Below, piece by piece: positions 23,799-33,745 of a stretch of 48,550 nt of DNA (position 1 is the first letter of the stretch; each line of letters begins with the position of its first letter). Origin of the DNA: Enterococcus avium ATCC 14025 (GTDB lineage: Bacteria; Bacillota; Bacilli; Lactobacillales; Enterococcaceae). The DNA is taken from positions 152,154 through 200,703 of the forward strand of contig NZ_KE136357.1 of NCBI RefSeq assembly GCF_000406965.1, in the 5' to 3' direction. The translations under genes were made by a program, and so were the position numbers. The notes below the pieces were generated by a model. The model had not been told where the DNA came from. It did not search any database and was given only the letters and a program-made list of their open reading frames with translations.

Positions 23799-24449
23799 AT
23801 GAATGTATTAATATTGACGAAATGTGTTTTTGCTGAAGAAGAATTGATAAAAAAATTAAATCTGCTCGGTTATGAGGTGTTTTGCAGTAGTCACTTGCTT
23901 GAGGGGTTAATTGAAGATACTAAAAACTATCCGGTAATTAACTATTTTCCCAACATTATTTTTAGCGAAACGATTTCTGATGACGAGGTATCACAGGTAG
24001 CTAAAAATGAAGACATCAAAGATTCGATTCTTTTTAGAAAAGCGACGACATTTTCAAAAAATCATCATGAATACGAAAATGATAAATTCAATTTTTTATT
24101 TATGGACGATTCCTTAGAAGAGATAGGAGAAAAGTTAAGGAAAAATCATGCTCAATATCAAGAAAGCAGCAAGCCGAATTTATTGTCTTTTAATATTAAA
24201 GATATCGATTCTATGTTGTTTTTGAGTAATCAGGAAAGACAAGTTTTTGAAATTTTATACAACGCTAAAGGAAAAGTTATTTCAAGAGAAGATATCTGTA
24301 ATAAGATATGGGCCCAAGTAACTAATTCAAACTTAGCTCAGACTTCTACGATTGTGCGAAGGATAAAAGTTAAACTTGAGGATTCGGGATTTGTGAATTG
24401 TGATTTACAGACTATCTGGGGAAAAGGATATCGAATTATTACTGATTAA
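23799..24449 (+). CDS. OmpR/PhoB-type winged-helix regulator with degenerate receiver part
   Basis: A 216-residue protein. The C-terminal third (about 130-216) is a clear OmpR-type winged helix: LSNQERQVFEILYNAKGKVISREDICNKIW, then TSTIVRRIKVKLE and TIWGKGYRI. The N-terminal part (MNVLILTKCVFAEEELIKKL) resembles a response-regulator receiver, but I see no acidic pocket and no phospho-accepting Asp-Lys arrangement, and no histidine kinase gene is nearby. It is 55 bp upstream of secA2 and probably heads the operon, so it is the best candidate local regulator of the accessory Sec genes. Confidence 0.8.
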   Translation: MNVLILTKCVFAEEELIKKLNLLGYEVFCSSHLLEGLIEDTKNYPVINYFPNIIFSETISDDEVSQVAKNEDIKDSILFRKATTFSKNHHEYENDKFNFLFMDDSLEEIGEKLRKNHAQYQESSKPNLLSFNIKDIDSMLFLSNQERQVFEILYNAKGKVISREDICNKIWAQVTNSNLAQTSTIVRRIKVKLEDSGFVNCDLQTIWGKGYRIITD

Positions 24450-24504
24450 TTTTTTTGCATCACAGTCGAACACGTACTTATAAAAAATTAAAGGAATCAG
24501 CTGG

Positions 24505-26886
24505 ATGACTATGAAAGATAAAAATATAAAGAAATACAAAAGGATAGCCAATAAGATTATCAAACTAATACCAATGTATAAAGCAATGTCAGATTCCGAT
24601 TTGCAAAACCAGACGATCCTATTGAAAGAAAGATTAGCAAATGGGGAAAAAGCCGAAAAGCTTTTGCCTCAGGCCTATGCGATTGTTGCAGAAGCTGACC
24701 GGCGGGTATTAGGGTTAGAGCCATACTATGTTCAGATTCTCGGTGGGATCGCTTTGTTTTATGGAAATGTTGCGGAAATGAAGACTGGTGAAGGAAAAAC
24801 ACTCACTGCAACGATGCCGATGTATTTAAGAGGTCTAATGGGCAAGGGAAACTTTTTGATTACCTCGAATTCTTATTTGGCTTGGCGAGATGCTGAAGAA
24901 GTCGGAAAAGTTTATCGGTGGCTAGGACTAACTATTTCTGTAGGAGTTCCAAAAGATGCTAGTGAAGAAGAGGTAGATAAGGAAGCAGTCTATGGTTCAG
25001 ATATTATCTATACTACACACAGCGCTTTGGGCTTCGACTACCTATTTGATAATCTAGCAACGACTTTAGAAGAGCAATATGTCAATACGTTCAACTATGT
25101 ATTGATTGATGAGATAGACGCCATCCTGTTAGATATGGCGCAGACACCGTTAATCATTTCAGGAGCACCCAAAGTACAATCTAATCTATTCGAAACATCT
25201 GACTGGTTTGTTAAAAGTCTTAGCGAAGGAGAAGACTATTTAAAAAGTGAAGACAAGAGAAATGTTTGGTTCAAAGAAGAGGGAATTAAAAAAGCAGAAA
25301 AATATTTTGGAATTCACGGAATTCTTATAGAGGAATGGCGCGACTTATACAGACATTTAGTTTTGGCTTTAAGAGCCAATCAATTATTAGAAGAAAACAG
25401 AGATTATGTAGTGGAAGAGGGTGAAATTCTGCTTTTAGATGAAGCAAACGGAAGAAAATTAATCGGAACGAAATTACAAGCGGGATTGCACCAAGCGATA
25501 GAAGCCAAAGAGGGGGTAGAAATTACCAACGAAACGAGATCAATGGGATCAATTACTTATCAAAATCTCTTTAAGAAGTTCAAAATTCTGTCAGGAATGA
25601 CCGGAACAGCAAAAACTGATGCTGAAGAATTTAGAGAAACTTACAATGTGAACGTGATTCAAATACCTACAAATAAGTCTATCAAAAGGGTAGATCATCC
25701 AGATGAAGTCTATGTAACAAATAAGGCTAAAGTATTGTCCTCATTAAAAGCTGTAAAGGAAGCACTTAAAAAGGGGCGACCGGTCTTAGTAGAAACGGGT
25801 TCTGTCGCTATGTCTAACTTGTATTCCTTACTATTATTGCAGCAAAAAATCCCACACAATCTTCTAAATGCTACAACAGTTGCGAAGGAATCCTTGATTG
25901 TTTCTGAAGCAGGTAGAAAAGGCGCTGTTACAGTAGCCACATCAATGGCTGGAAGAGGAACGGATATTAAGCTTGATCCTGAAGCAAAAGAAAGTGGCGG
26001 GTTGTTAGTTTTGGGAACAGAACGAATGACCAGTGATCGGATTGATTTTCAGCTTAGAGGTCGTGCTGGAAGACAGGGAGATCCGGGTGATACAGTTTTT
26101 TTTGTTTCGATGGAAGACAAAATAGTCGTTGAAAGTGCGCCTAAGTGGGTTGCCAAGGCGCGAAAGAAGTTGGTCGAAGAAAACGAGCAAAAGGAAACAG
26201 CTGAAACAAAGCCTTTAAAGGAAAAGAAATACGACAAAATCATTAATAAATCTCAAGCAAATAGAAAGAATCAAGAAGTAGAAAGTCGCAAGAATATTCT
26301 TGAATATGATGAAATCATCAGTGTTCAACGGGAGATGATTTACACTGCAAGGAATAAGGTGATGGAAGGTTCTATTGCATTTTTAGAAGGAATCATCCAG
26401 CGTTCAACAGAAAATGTTATTGATTCTTTTACCTCGGAAAAAACGAATCTAGATAGAAATAAATTGATTGATTTTATCTATAACAATATCGCTTATAATT
26501 TTGACGCTTCGACCATTGATCGAGAGCTAAACGATTACGGTAAGAAGCATGTACGCGAGTATTTAAAAAGGATGATTTTAACTCAAATCGAACAGGTTCA
26601 TTTCAAAATTCCCGATAGTTTTCAGCAGCTTTATTTTAGACGAATTGTTACCTTGAAGGCTATTGATACGATGTGGATTGAACAATCTGATAATTTACAG
26701 CAACTAAAGTCTGTTGTGAATGGACGTAGCTGGGGGCAACACAGACCAATTTATGAATTTCAAATTGAAGCAAGGCGATCCTTTTTTGAAATGAAGGATG
26801 AGATATGGTTGAACATATTGAGAAATCTATTATTGTCGGACTTGGTTTACAATTCCGATGGATCCATTGACGTAGATTTTCCATAA
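24505..26886 (+). CDS. secA2: Accessory Sec translocase ATPase SecA2
   Basis: A 793-residue SecA-type motor. Walker A is MKTGEGKT (Lys98), Walker B is VLIDEIDAI (Asp202-Glu203), and helicase motifs MTGTAKT, TVATSMAGRGTDI and QLRGRAGRQGD follow. The C-terminal SecB/zinc-binding tail of housekeeping SecA is missing, as in SecA2 proteins of the SecA2/SecY2 system. It drives export of the glycosylated serine-rich adhesin encoded at the end of the locus, together with SecY2 and the Asp proteins. AAGGA precedes ATG 24505, and the order secA2-secY2-asp1-asp2-asp3-gtfA-gtfB is the expected one apart from its starting point. Confidence 0.96.
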   Translation: MTMKDKNIKKYKRIANKIIKLIPMYKAMSDSDLQNQTILLKERLANGEKAEKLLPQAYAIVAEADRRVLGLEPYYVQILGGIALFYGNVAEMKTGEGKTLTATMPMYLRGLMGKGNFLITSNSYLAWRDAEEVGKVYRWLGLTISVGVPKDASEEEVDKEAVYGSDIIYTTHSALGFDYLFDNLATTLEEQYVNTFNYVLIDEIDAILLDMAQTPLIISGAPKVQSNLFETSDWFVKSLSEGEDYLKSEDKRNVWFKEEGIKKAEKYFGIHGILIEEWRDLYRHLVLALRANQLLEENRDYVVEEGEILLLDEANGRKLIGTKLQAGLHQAIEAKEGVEITNETRSMGSITYQNLFKKFKILSGMTGTAKTDAEEFRETYNVNVIQIPTNKSIKRVDHPDEVYVTNKAKVLSSLKAVKEALKKGRPVLVETGSVAMSNLYSLLLLQQKIPHNLLNATTVAKESLIVSEAGRKGAVTVATSMAGRGTDIKLDPEAKESGGLLVLGTERMTSDRIDFQLRGRAGRQGDPGDTVFFVSMEDKIVVESAPKWVAKARKKLVEENEQKETAETKPLKEKKYDKIINKSQANRKNQEVESRKNILEYDEIISVQREMIYTARNKVMEGSIAFLEGIIQRSTENVIDSFTSEKTNLDRNKLIDFIYNNIAYNFDASTIDRELNDYGKKHVREYLKRMILTQIEQVHFKIPDSFQQLYFRRIVTLKAIDTMWIEQSDNLQQLKSVVNGRSWGQHRPIYEFQIEARRSFFEMKDEIWLNILRNLLLSDLVYNSDGSIDVDFP

Positions 26887-26926
26887 TTTAGCCATCATTT
26901 AGTATTTTAAAAAAGGACGGTTATCA

Positions 26927-28141
26927 ATGAAAAACAATAAAGAGATAGTCAAACGGATTGGTTGGAGTATTTTACTGCTTGCAGTTGTGGAGTTTGGAAA
27001 AAAGATCGAGGTTCCTGGCTTTTTAGCAATACCAAAAGAAGAAACCCAAAATTTGATCCTTCGTTTTCTTTCAACCACTACTGGAGGAAATTTATCAAAA
27101 CCAACCCTGCTTTCTTTGGGAATGGGTCCATATATGACAGCTTTAATTATTTGGACCACGATTAGTATGATTGACACGGATAGGATCAACAATCTTTCAA
27201 ATAAACAAAGAGGATATATTCAAAGAGTGCTAACGCTTATTTTTGCCATCGCTCAAGGAATTGCGTTAATGCTTAAATTTGAACCCCTAGTTGATTTCAA
27301 ACAATTTCCCGGAATAAGTAAATTTGCCATTTTTTGCATGGTGATCATGATACTTACCACTGGTGCGATGTTTGTTTCTTGGATATCCGATATTAACAGT
27401 GAAAAGGGAATCGGTGCCCAGAGTTTATTTATTTTACCAGGTCTACTTTCCAATTTACCTGCGATGTTAATATCTGGACAAAGCGGCACTTTACGCTTAA
27501 ACAGCAGCTATTTTCTAGGGTTGTTTGTTATCACCTTCGTTTACATTGTGATAACAATCTTTTTATACAACTCCGAATATCGGATAAATATCCAGAGAAC
27601 GGGAATAGATAGTAAATTTAATAACTCGTATATTCCGATTCGCCTGTTAACGGCTGGAGCAATGCCTTTTATGTTCGCAGTGACGGTGTTTTCGATCCCG
27701 CAATTGTTACTACTAAATGAGCGTTGGAGCAATACGCTTTTTTCCAGTATTCTTTCAAAATTATTTTCCTTTAATACGGTAGAAGGAATCATTACCTATG
27801 GAGTTATTCTTTATGCTTTGGGAATGGGCTTTAGTTATATCAATGTTCGGCCGCATGATATTGCTAAGCATCTAAAAGAGTCTGGCGATTATATTTATGA
27901 GATTGTACCTGGAGCTGAAACTGAAAAGTATATCAAGAAGAAGCTGTCTACCATCGCTATGGTAGGGAACTCATACCTAGTGTTAGTTTCTCTTATTCCG
28001 TTGTTTATCGGATTAAAGGTGGAGATCATAGCTAATTTAGCATTTTATTTTGGGAGTGTTTTTATGCTGATCATTATTCTCGATACACTCACGCAAGAAA
28101 TAAAATTTATTTTTTCAAAACGTAATTACCATATTTTTTAG
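26927..28141 (+). CDS. secY2: Accessory Sec channel SecY2
   Basis: A 404-residue polytopic membrane protein with about ten TM segments, homologous to SecY but short and divergent. The N-terminus (NNKEIVKRIGWSILLLAVVEFGKKIEVPGF) and the GMGPYMTALIIWTTISM segment match SecY2. Cytosolic loops are reduced compared with SecY. It forms the channel used by SecA2. AAAGGA lies 10 nt before the ATG, and the gene follows secA2 by 40 bp. Confidence 0.95.
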   Translation: MKNNKEIVKRIGWSILLLAVVEFGKKIEVPGFLAIPKEETQNLILRFLSTTTGGNLSKPTLLSLGMGPYMTALIIWTTISMIDTDRINNLSNKQRGYIQRVLTLIFAIAQGIALMLKFEPLVDFKQFPGISKFAIFCMVIMILTTGAMFVSWISDINSEKGIGAQSLFILPGLLSNLPAMLISGQSGTLRLNSSYFLGLFVITFVYIVITIFLYNSEYRINIQRTGIDSKFNNSYIPIRLLTAGAMPFMFAVTVFSIPQLLLLNERWSNTLFSSILSKLFSFNTVEGIITYGVILYALGMGFSYINVRPHDIAKHLKESGDYIYEIVPGAETEKYIKKKLSTIAMVGNSYLVLVSLIPLFIGLKVEIIANLAFYFGSVFMLIIILDTLTQEIKFIFSKRNYHIF

Positions 28142-28165
28142 TGAGAAGCAGGAGTGGATAAATCA

Positions 28166-29764
28166 ATGATTTACTTAATCCCAAATTGGAAACAAACAGA
28201 CAATAATTTAGAAAATGAACGAGTCTTGAACATTACGAAGCTTTTCACGGAAAGCGACGAACAATATAAGCTTTTCCTATTAAATCATTTGCCCTTTTTA
28301 AGATATAAGGCCCAAGAACATTCTTTACTATTTACTTCCTATTGGCGCGCTTATGATGTGATTCAGAATATCTCTGTATCGGATGGTCATCCCCTAAGTT
28401 TTGAAGATCTGTCATTTCCTAGTGATATTGAAACCATTTATACTCCCTTTGGCATTGTGCTTTTTCGAAAGAATCGTAAATATGGAGAGGTAAAGTTCAA
28501 TAAATATGGCTGTATTGAAGGTGTGAAATATTTTAAAGAGGATCATAACTACTTTGAGTATTACGATGATCGAGGTTTTTTATCGCTAATTGAGCATATG
28601 ACGAAACAAAATGTAGTGACAAGACGAGAGTACTTTAATGAATACGGTGAAAAGACACTCACAGAAATCTTGGATGGAAATCCTGAAATAATCATTGAGG
28701 AAGCAGGAAACGAGAGCTTAAAGAAAAAAATATTTTACACCATGGATGAGGTGATTGCAGAGGTCTTAAAAATCGAGTTGCAGCAAATCCCTGATGACAA
28801 TAAAAAAATCATTGCAACAACAGATAATGACATTCTAAAAGTAACGCAATTTATTCAAGACGAGGAGGAGCTGGTCCGGATTGTTTCCGATGACGATGCG
28901 CTTCAGGCCTATGATAGAAAGCTGTTCATAAAAAGTATGAAAAAAGCAGCGTATGTCGTGACTGATACGAAAGCGAAATCTCAAGAATTATTAAAGGTAA
29001 AAAAAGCCAATCCGGAACTAGCCAATATAGAAATTACTACGATTCCGATGTTTAATACGGAACTAGCTTTAGGAATGAGTAATTCGATTGCGCAGCTCAT
29101 CATCTATTGGCGAGTGGAGCAACTGACTGATTTTCTACTTGAAGCAAATCAGGTTTTCATAAAAAATTTGATTGATCAAACGAAATATAGCCTGATTGTT
29201 GAGGTGAGTTCCCTCTTGGATCAAAGTAAATTACAAGAGCATCAAAAGGAAATCATTGATTCCTATTTTGATGTGGATAGTGAGTCTGACGATTTCAAAA
29301 AAGTCGCTCATTTTATTGAAGCAAAAAGAATCAAGCGCTTGTATAAAGCCGATGAACTGGCAATTGAAGACATTCGAAAAACGGATTCATGGAAAAATTT
29401 GGTCAAAGCAATCAATGTATATAACCGCATAGAATTCCGTGTACAGCCAACGCTTCTCTCAATAAAAAACGATTTTCATAAAGCTCGGCTTTACGTGGAT
29501 ATTAATGAAAAATACAATTTACAAATGCAATCATTAGCAATCAGTGCAGGAATTCCTCAAATAACGAAGGTGAAGACTGATTTTATAGAGGATAAAAAGA
29601 ATGGAGCAGTAGTTAGAAGAATTTCTGAATTAGAACCTGCCTTGACCTTCTTTCTACAAAATTTGAGTAATTGGAACAATGCCTTGGTAAAAAATATATC
29701 TGTGATTGAGGACTTTAGCCCGCAGATCATACTAGAGAAATGGAGGGATGTGTTGAATGGCTAA
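28166..29764 (+). CDS. asp1: Accessory Sec protein Asp1
   Basis: A 532-residue protein matching Asp1, a glycosyltransferase-B-fold-like scaffold without GT activity that works with Asp2 and Asp3 at the membrane to modify and deliver the adhesin. It begins MIYLIPNWKQTDNN, a typical Asp1 start. AGGAG is 11 nt before ATG 28166, whereas a GTG at 28154 overlaps that site. The C-terminus overlaps asp2 by 8 bp, which indicates translational coupling. Confidence 0.92.
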   Translation: MIYLIPNWKQTDNNLENERVLNITKLFTESDEQYKLFLLNHLPFLRYKAQEHSLLFTSYWRAYDVIQNISVSDGHPLSFEDLSFPSDIETIYTPFGIVLFRKNRKYGEVKFNKYGCIEGVKYFKEDHNYFEYYDDRGFLSLIEHMTKQNVVTRREYFNEYGEKTLTEILDGNPEIIIEEAGNESLKKKIFYTMDEVIAEVLKIELQQIPDDNKKIIATTDNDILKVTQFIQDEEELVRIVSDDDALQAYDRKLFIKSMKKAAYVVTDTKAKSQELLKVKKANPELANIEITTIPMFNTELALGMSNSIAQLIIYWRVEQLTDFLLEANQVFIKNLIDQTKYSLIVEVSSLLDQSKLQEHQKEIIDSYFDVDSESDDFKKVAHFIEAKRIKRLYKADELAIEDIRKTDSWKNLVKAINVYNRIEFRVQPTLLSIKNDFHKARLYVDINEKYNLQMQSLAISAGIPQITKVKTDFIEDKKNGAVVRRISELEPALTFFLQNLSNWNNALVKNISVIEDFSPQIILEKWRDVLNG

Positions 29765-31343
29765 AAAAATTAACCTTCTTCATTTTGGGGAGAATAAAAT
29801 CGCTGATTTAAAACAGTTATCCTCCAGTTTTCATTATAATTGGCTGCCAAATGATTACAATTTCCAGCTGGATGAGAAAGAGATTGAGTTATTTATCGAT
29901 GGAGAATTCAACAAAAAATTTTCTAGAGCAATTTTTATTTTGGAGTCAGATGCGAAAATTTTAACCCAGGATAGCGAGTTATTAGTGCAATTACCAGCGT
30001 ATCAAATTCTTTACGAGAGTCAAGCGAGTGTTTCGCCTGAAGTAGCCCGGCTATTAAAACTCAAAGAAGCACTTCCTATTGATATGATGAAAATAGATCA
30101 GGTCTTTTCATTTATTAATAACCAATACTCTGTCAGACAATCTGGTTATAAACTGTCAAATGATCATATCAAAGTTGATCCAACATTTGATGGAAATGTT
30201 CAAAAATGCGGAAATTCTTATATTGAGCTCGAAGGAAATTTTCCGCAGGAGTTCAAACAAGTACTCTCATGGAAAATGACTAATCTTATTAAGGCAGACG
30301 AAAAAATGGCGTTCTATTCAGAGCTGGCTGTTCTTTCTGGAGATGTTGAATTGCTATTTAAGATCTTTTTAGTAGAGGAAAATACTTCGGAGGTTGTTCA
30401 GATAATTGAGGTCCCGTTGGAAAAACTTCAGAGAAAAGAAGAAATAATATTTGAACAGCCAGTGAATGCCTATATCCATGTTTCGCTCTATGCACGTGGA
30501 AAAAAGGGGAAGATTCAAGTTAGCCAAGTCCATATTAGAAAAGCACTAGCTGATAGAAGCTCCATGATTCCTGGTGGGAATAAAATAGTGGATGAGGAGC
30601 AGCTTTCTGGAGAAGTTTTCTACTATTTTAATGCAGGCGATTTGAAGCCACCATTGGCGATTTATTTTTCGGGGTATCGACCAGCTGAAGGTTTTGAAGG
30701 TCGCAGAATGATGAGCAGCATGGGCGGGGGGCCTTTTATGCTGATAGCAGATCCCAGATTAGAAGGCGGAAATTTTTATCTAGGAAGTCAACGCTTTGAA
30801 CAACAGATTGTTGATATTATCTTAGCTAAATTAGAGCTTTTAGGATTCGAAAATTCTGATTTGATTTTGTCGGGATTGTCTATGGGGACCTTTGGAGCGC
30901 TTTATTATGCAAGTGATTTGGAGCCTCACAGTGTAATCATCGGAAAGCCATTAGCCAACATCGGAACGATTGCTTTAAACGAGCGTGTGTTACGGCCAAA
31001 TGGGTTTCCAACTTCCTTGGATATGCTTTATTACAACACTGGCGAAACCACAGTCGAAGCTGCCGAAAGATTGAACAAGAAGTTCTGGGATAAGTTTGCC
31101 TCTGGCGACTTTAGTAATACGACTTTTGCTGTGGCCTATATGAAGCAGGATGATTATGACAAAGAAGCCTTCCCACAATTATTTAATGTTTTAAAAGAGA
31201 ATCGTTCTACTGCAAGAGTACTCTATAAAGGACTTACAGGTCGACACAATGACAACAGTACCGGAATCAATAAATGGTTTCTAAAGCAATATCGAAATAT
31301 CTTATTCAATAGTTTTCAAAGAGTCATGGATGACTTTGAATAA
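29757..31343 (+). CDS. asp2: Accessory Sec protein Asp2 (acetyltransferase-type alpha/beta hydrolase fold)
   Basis: A 528-residue Asp2. The N-terminal part is a beta-rich carbohydrate-binding-like region. The C-terminal half has a Ser-hydrolase fold with nucleophile Ser375 in SGLSMGTFGA, an oxyanion region near YFSGYRPAEGF and a candidate catalytic His497 in TGRHNDNS. In streptococci Asp2 O-acetylates GlcNAc on the serine-rich adhesin and is also needed for export. The motifs suggest the enzyme is active here. Confidence 0.94.
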   Translation: MAKKINLLHFGENKIADLKQLSSSFHYNWLPNDYNFQLDEKEIELFIDGEFNKKFSRAIFILESDAKILTQDSELLVQLPAYQILYESQASVSPEVARLLKLKEALPIDMMKIDQVFSFINNQYSVRQSGYKLSNDHIKVDPTFDGNVQKCGNSYIELEGNFPQEFKQVLSWKMTNLIKADEKMAFYSELAVLSGDVELLFKIFLVEENTSEVVQIIEVPLEKLQRKEEIIFEQPVNAYIHVSLYARGKKGKIQVSQVHIRKALADRSSMIPGGNKIVDEEQLSGEVFYYFNAGDLKPPLAIYFSGYRPAEGFEGRRMMSSMGGGPFMLIADPRLEGGNFYLGSQRFEQQIVDIILAKLELLGFENSDLILSGLSMGTFGALYYASDLEPHSVIIGKPLANIGTIALNERVLRPNGFPTSLDMLYYNTGETTVEAAERLNKKFWDKFASGDFSNTTFAVAYMKQDDYDKEAFPQLFNVLKENRSTARVLYKGLTGRHNDNSTGINKWFLKQYRNILFNSFQRVMDDFE

Positions 31344-31359
31344 CTAGAGGGGTGAAGGC

Positions 31360-32268
31360 TTGGAAAATTTTTACATGATAAAGTGGGGAATTGACTTTAA
31401 CGATAACTACAATTATGGAGCGAATATCCGTCTTTTAGAGGATGATTCTGTTCGCTTTTCTTCTCCATTTATGCCCACGGGAACCCCTATCAAAACGTGG
31501 TATTCAAGGACAGCATTTCATTCTGCTCGCAAATCTCCAATGCTGCCGATTTTGATGAATGGGAAAGGCTATCACATAAAGGTGCACGCGAAATTTGATA
31601 CGACAAACGCGGTGCAATTAGTCATTGAGTTTTTTAATGTCAATGAAGAGGTGATCGAAAAAATTTATTTTAAAGAGTTGGAAGGGCATTTTATCTTTCC
31701 AAATGAAGCAATAAGCTACAATGTGCAGCTAGTAAATAAGAAGCATGAATTCATTATTTTTAATTGTTTAACTATTGTTAGTGATTCTTTGGAAGAACGA
31801 TATGAGCTTCAAACAGATAAAAATACCGAAGTGATCTTTCTGAAGGTTCGACATCCGTACAAAGGAATCAAAACAAAAATTGTCTTACAGAGAAAATCGA
31901 AATATATGACGAGTTTGGTCTTAAAAGATTATATGAACTATTATTTTTTGATAGGAGATCAATCTGAAAAAACATGGTTGGATGGGATTGTCGATATGTG
32001 TGACGACCTCAAGGAGAATCATGAATTGAATTCACTCTCGATAGAAAGAGGTCCACGCTTTAATACACTGGAAGATAATATTCAATTGCTCCCTTTGGCA
32101 TTAGAAGCCATACTGCCATCCAGTAGATTGACAAACGTTCGAACAAGCACAACTGCTGGATGGACAAAGTTAAAGGAACAAGCACAAGTCAACAAGTACG
32201 CACTAAGTATTTTACAGCACACTGTTGCGAGACAGGAGAATTTGACTCTTAAGAAGTCAAGACAGTAG
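31360..32268 (+). CDS. asp3: Accessory Sec protein Asp3
   Basis: A 302-residue protein. The beta-sandwich N-terminal half shows the Asp3 pattern: IKWGIDFNDNYNYGANIRL, FSSPFMPTGTPIKTWYS and LPILMNGKGYHIKVHAKF. The last 130 residues are helical and less recognisable. Asp3 binds Asp1/Asp2 and unglycosylated serine-rich regions. The start is TTG 31360, preceded by AGAGGGG at 7 nt; the next ATG (31375) lacks a well-placed ribosome site. The gene is 17 bp after asp2. Confidence 0.9.
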   Translation: MENFYMIKWGIDFNDNYNYGANIRLLEDDSVRFSSPFMPTGTPIKTWYSRTAFHSARKSPMLPILMNGKGYHIKVHAKFDTTNAVQLVIEFFNVNEEVIEKIYFKELEGHFIFPNEAISYNVQLVNKKHEFIIFNCLTIVSDSLEERYELQTDKNTEVIFLKVRHPYKGIKTKIVLQRKSKYMTSLVLKDYMNYYFLIGDQSEKTWLDGIVDMCDDLKENHELNSLSIERGPRFNTLEDNIQLLPLALEAILPSSRLTNVRTSTTAGWTKLKEQAQVNKYALSILQHTVARQENLTLKKSRQ

Positions 32269-32299
32269 TTCGTTGATGAATATCAGGAGGGAAGAAGAG

Positions 32300-33745
32300 A
32301 TGAATTTTTTTATTAATAAAGCAATGGGAATAGGAAATTCTGGTGTCGAACATGCACAATTTTATCGAGCGAGATGCTTTGAAAAAGTCCAACTTCCATA
32401 TAAGTACGTCTTTGTGGAGCTTGTAAAAAATTTACATGAAGCGATGGATGCCTGGGATATTCCAGATAATAAAGTAATCAACATGTGGGAGCTGTTTGTT
32501 TTCGGGAAAGACTATTTAAAGACTGGCGCTAAAAAAAGCTATGAACACAAAGAAGAGATACTGTTGGATTTCACCAATACTCATCGGATAAAAGAAACGA
32601 TTACTTCTTCAGGCATGTTGATTGTGGAGCATTTAGAAAAATCACCAAGTAAAAAGAAAGAAAATTTGCTTCTCGTTTCTACCTATAAAATTGAACTCTT
32701 TGATTATAAAACGATGGAAAGAAAAGTCATGTTTGAATACATCGAACATAAAAACAGAGGCAGATTGCTAAGTAATATCCATCTCTTTGATTTTGAAGGA
32801 GAGCATTTATTTTTTCGGACAGAGGTCCTGCTGCAACGTTATTTCTTCGAATATTTAGCATCACAATTTGAAGGTGTCAAGAATTTTGTCATTGATCGAG
32901 GACAGGAGTCTGAATCTGCGCTTTTCAATCACAAACCAGCAGATACCAATATTATCGAGATTATTCACGCAGATCATCTTTCTGATCGAGATGTGTCGAC
33001 TGCACCGCTATGGAATAACTACTACGAATACTTACTGACACACATGGAAATGGCGGATCGTGTAGTGGTGGCCACAGAGCTTCAGAAGCAAGATCTCTTG
33101 ATAGATTTCCCAGAAGAAACTGAAAAGATATGGGCGATTCCTGTAGGAGGTATTCGAGATCAGGATATTCACAAGAAACAAGAGCCAATTCGTCACGTAC
33201 CTATTCAAAAATTTATTACAGTTTCTCGTTTAGCTTCTGAAAAGCATATTGATATTGTGATTCAAGCCATTTGTGAGGTGAAAAAAATTTTTCCAGATAT
33301 TTCTTTGGATATTTATGGACAAGGTGGAGAAGACGGAAAACTAAGAAAATTGATCCAAGAGATGGATGCTGAATCTTATATTGCTTTGAAGGGACACTCA
33401 AATCAAATGAATCAAATCTATCCAAAATACGATGCCTTTATTTCCGGTTCTTATTCAGAAGGCTTTGGTTTAACTTATATCGAAGCTTTAGATGCAGGGC
33501 TGCCAATTGTTACCTTTAAGGCAAGATTTGGAGCGGTCGAGTTGATAAAAAATGGAGTGAATGGTTTTTTAAAAGACTTTTCACGAACAAATGAAGAATA
33601 TAGCAAGGAACAGCTAACAGAAGGAATTATTCAGCTTCTTGAATCAGAACAGCAAAAAATAATAGATCAAACGAGAGACTCTGTAAAAGAATATCAAGAT
33701 TCTATTATTGCAAATAAATGGAAGGAGCTTATCAATGGACTATGA
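32300..33745 (+). CDS. gtfA: Accessory Sec glycosyltransferase GtfA (O-GlcNAc transferase subunit)
   Basis: A 481-residue GT4-family glycosyltransferase. The N-terminal NKAMGIGNSGVEHAQFYRA is typical of GtfA, a beta-sheet extension lies at about 60-200, and the GT-B C-terminal domain has the E-x7-E motif (Glu387 and Glu395 in SEGFGLTYIEAL). With GtfB it adds the first GlcNAc to Ser/Thr of the adhesin. AGGAGG is 9 nt before ATG 32300; two in-frame ATGs further upstream precede that site. Its end overlaps gtfB by 11 bp. Confidence 0.94.
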   Translation: MNFFINKAMGIGNSGVEHAQFYRARCFEKVQLPYKYVFVELVKNLHEAMDAWDIPDNKVINMWELFVFGKDYLKTGAKKSYEHKEEILLDFTNTHRIKETITSSGMLIVEHLEKSPSKKKENLLLVSTYKIELFDYKTMERKVMFEYIEHKNRGRLLSNIHLFDFEGEHLFFRTEVLLQRYFFEYLASQFEGVKNFVIDRGQESESALFNHKPADTNIIEIIHADHLSDRDVSTAPLWNNYYEYLLTHMEMADRVVVATELQKQDLLIDFPEETEKIWAIPVGGIRDQDIHKKQEPIRHVPIQKFITVSRLASEKHIDIVIQAICEVKKIFPDISLDIYGQGGEDGKLRKLIQEMDAESYIALKGHSNQMNQIYPKYDAFISGSYSEGFGLTYIEALDAGLPIVTFKARFGAVELIKNGVNGFLKDFSRTNEEYSKEQLTEGIIQLLESEQQKIIDQTRDSVKEYQDSIIANKWKELINGL

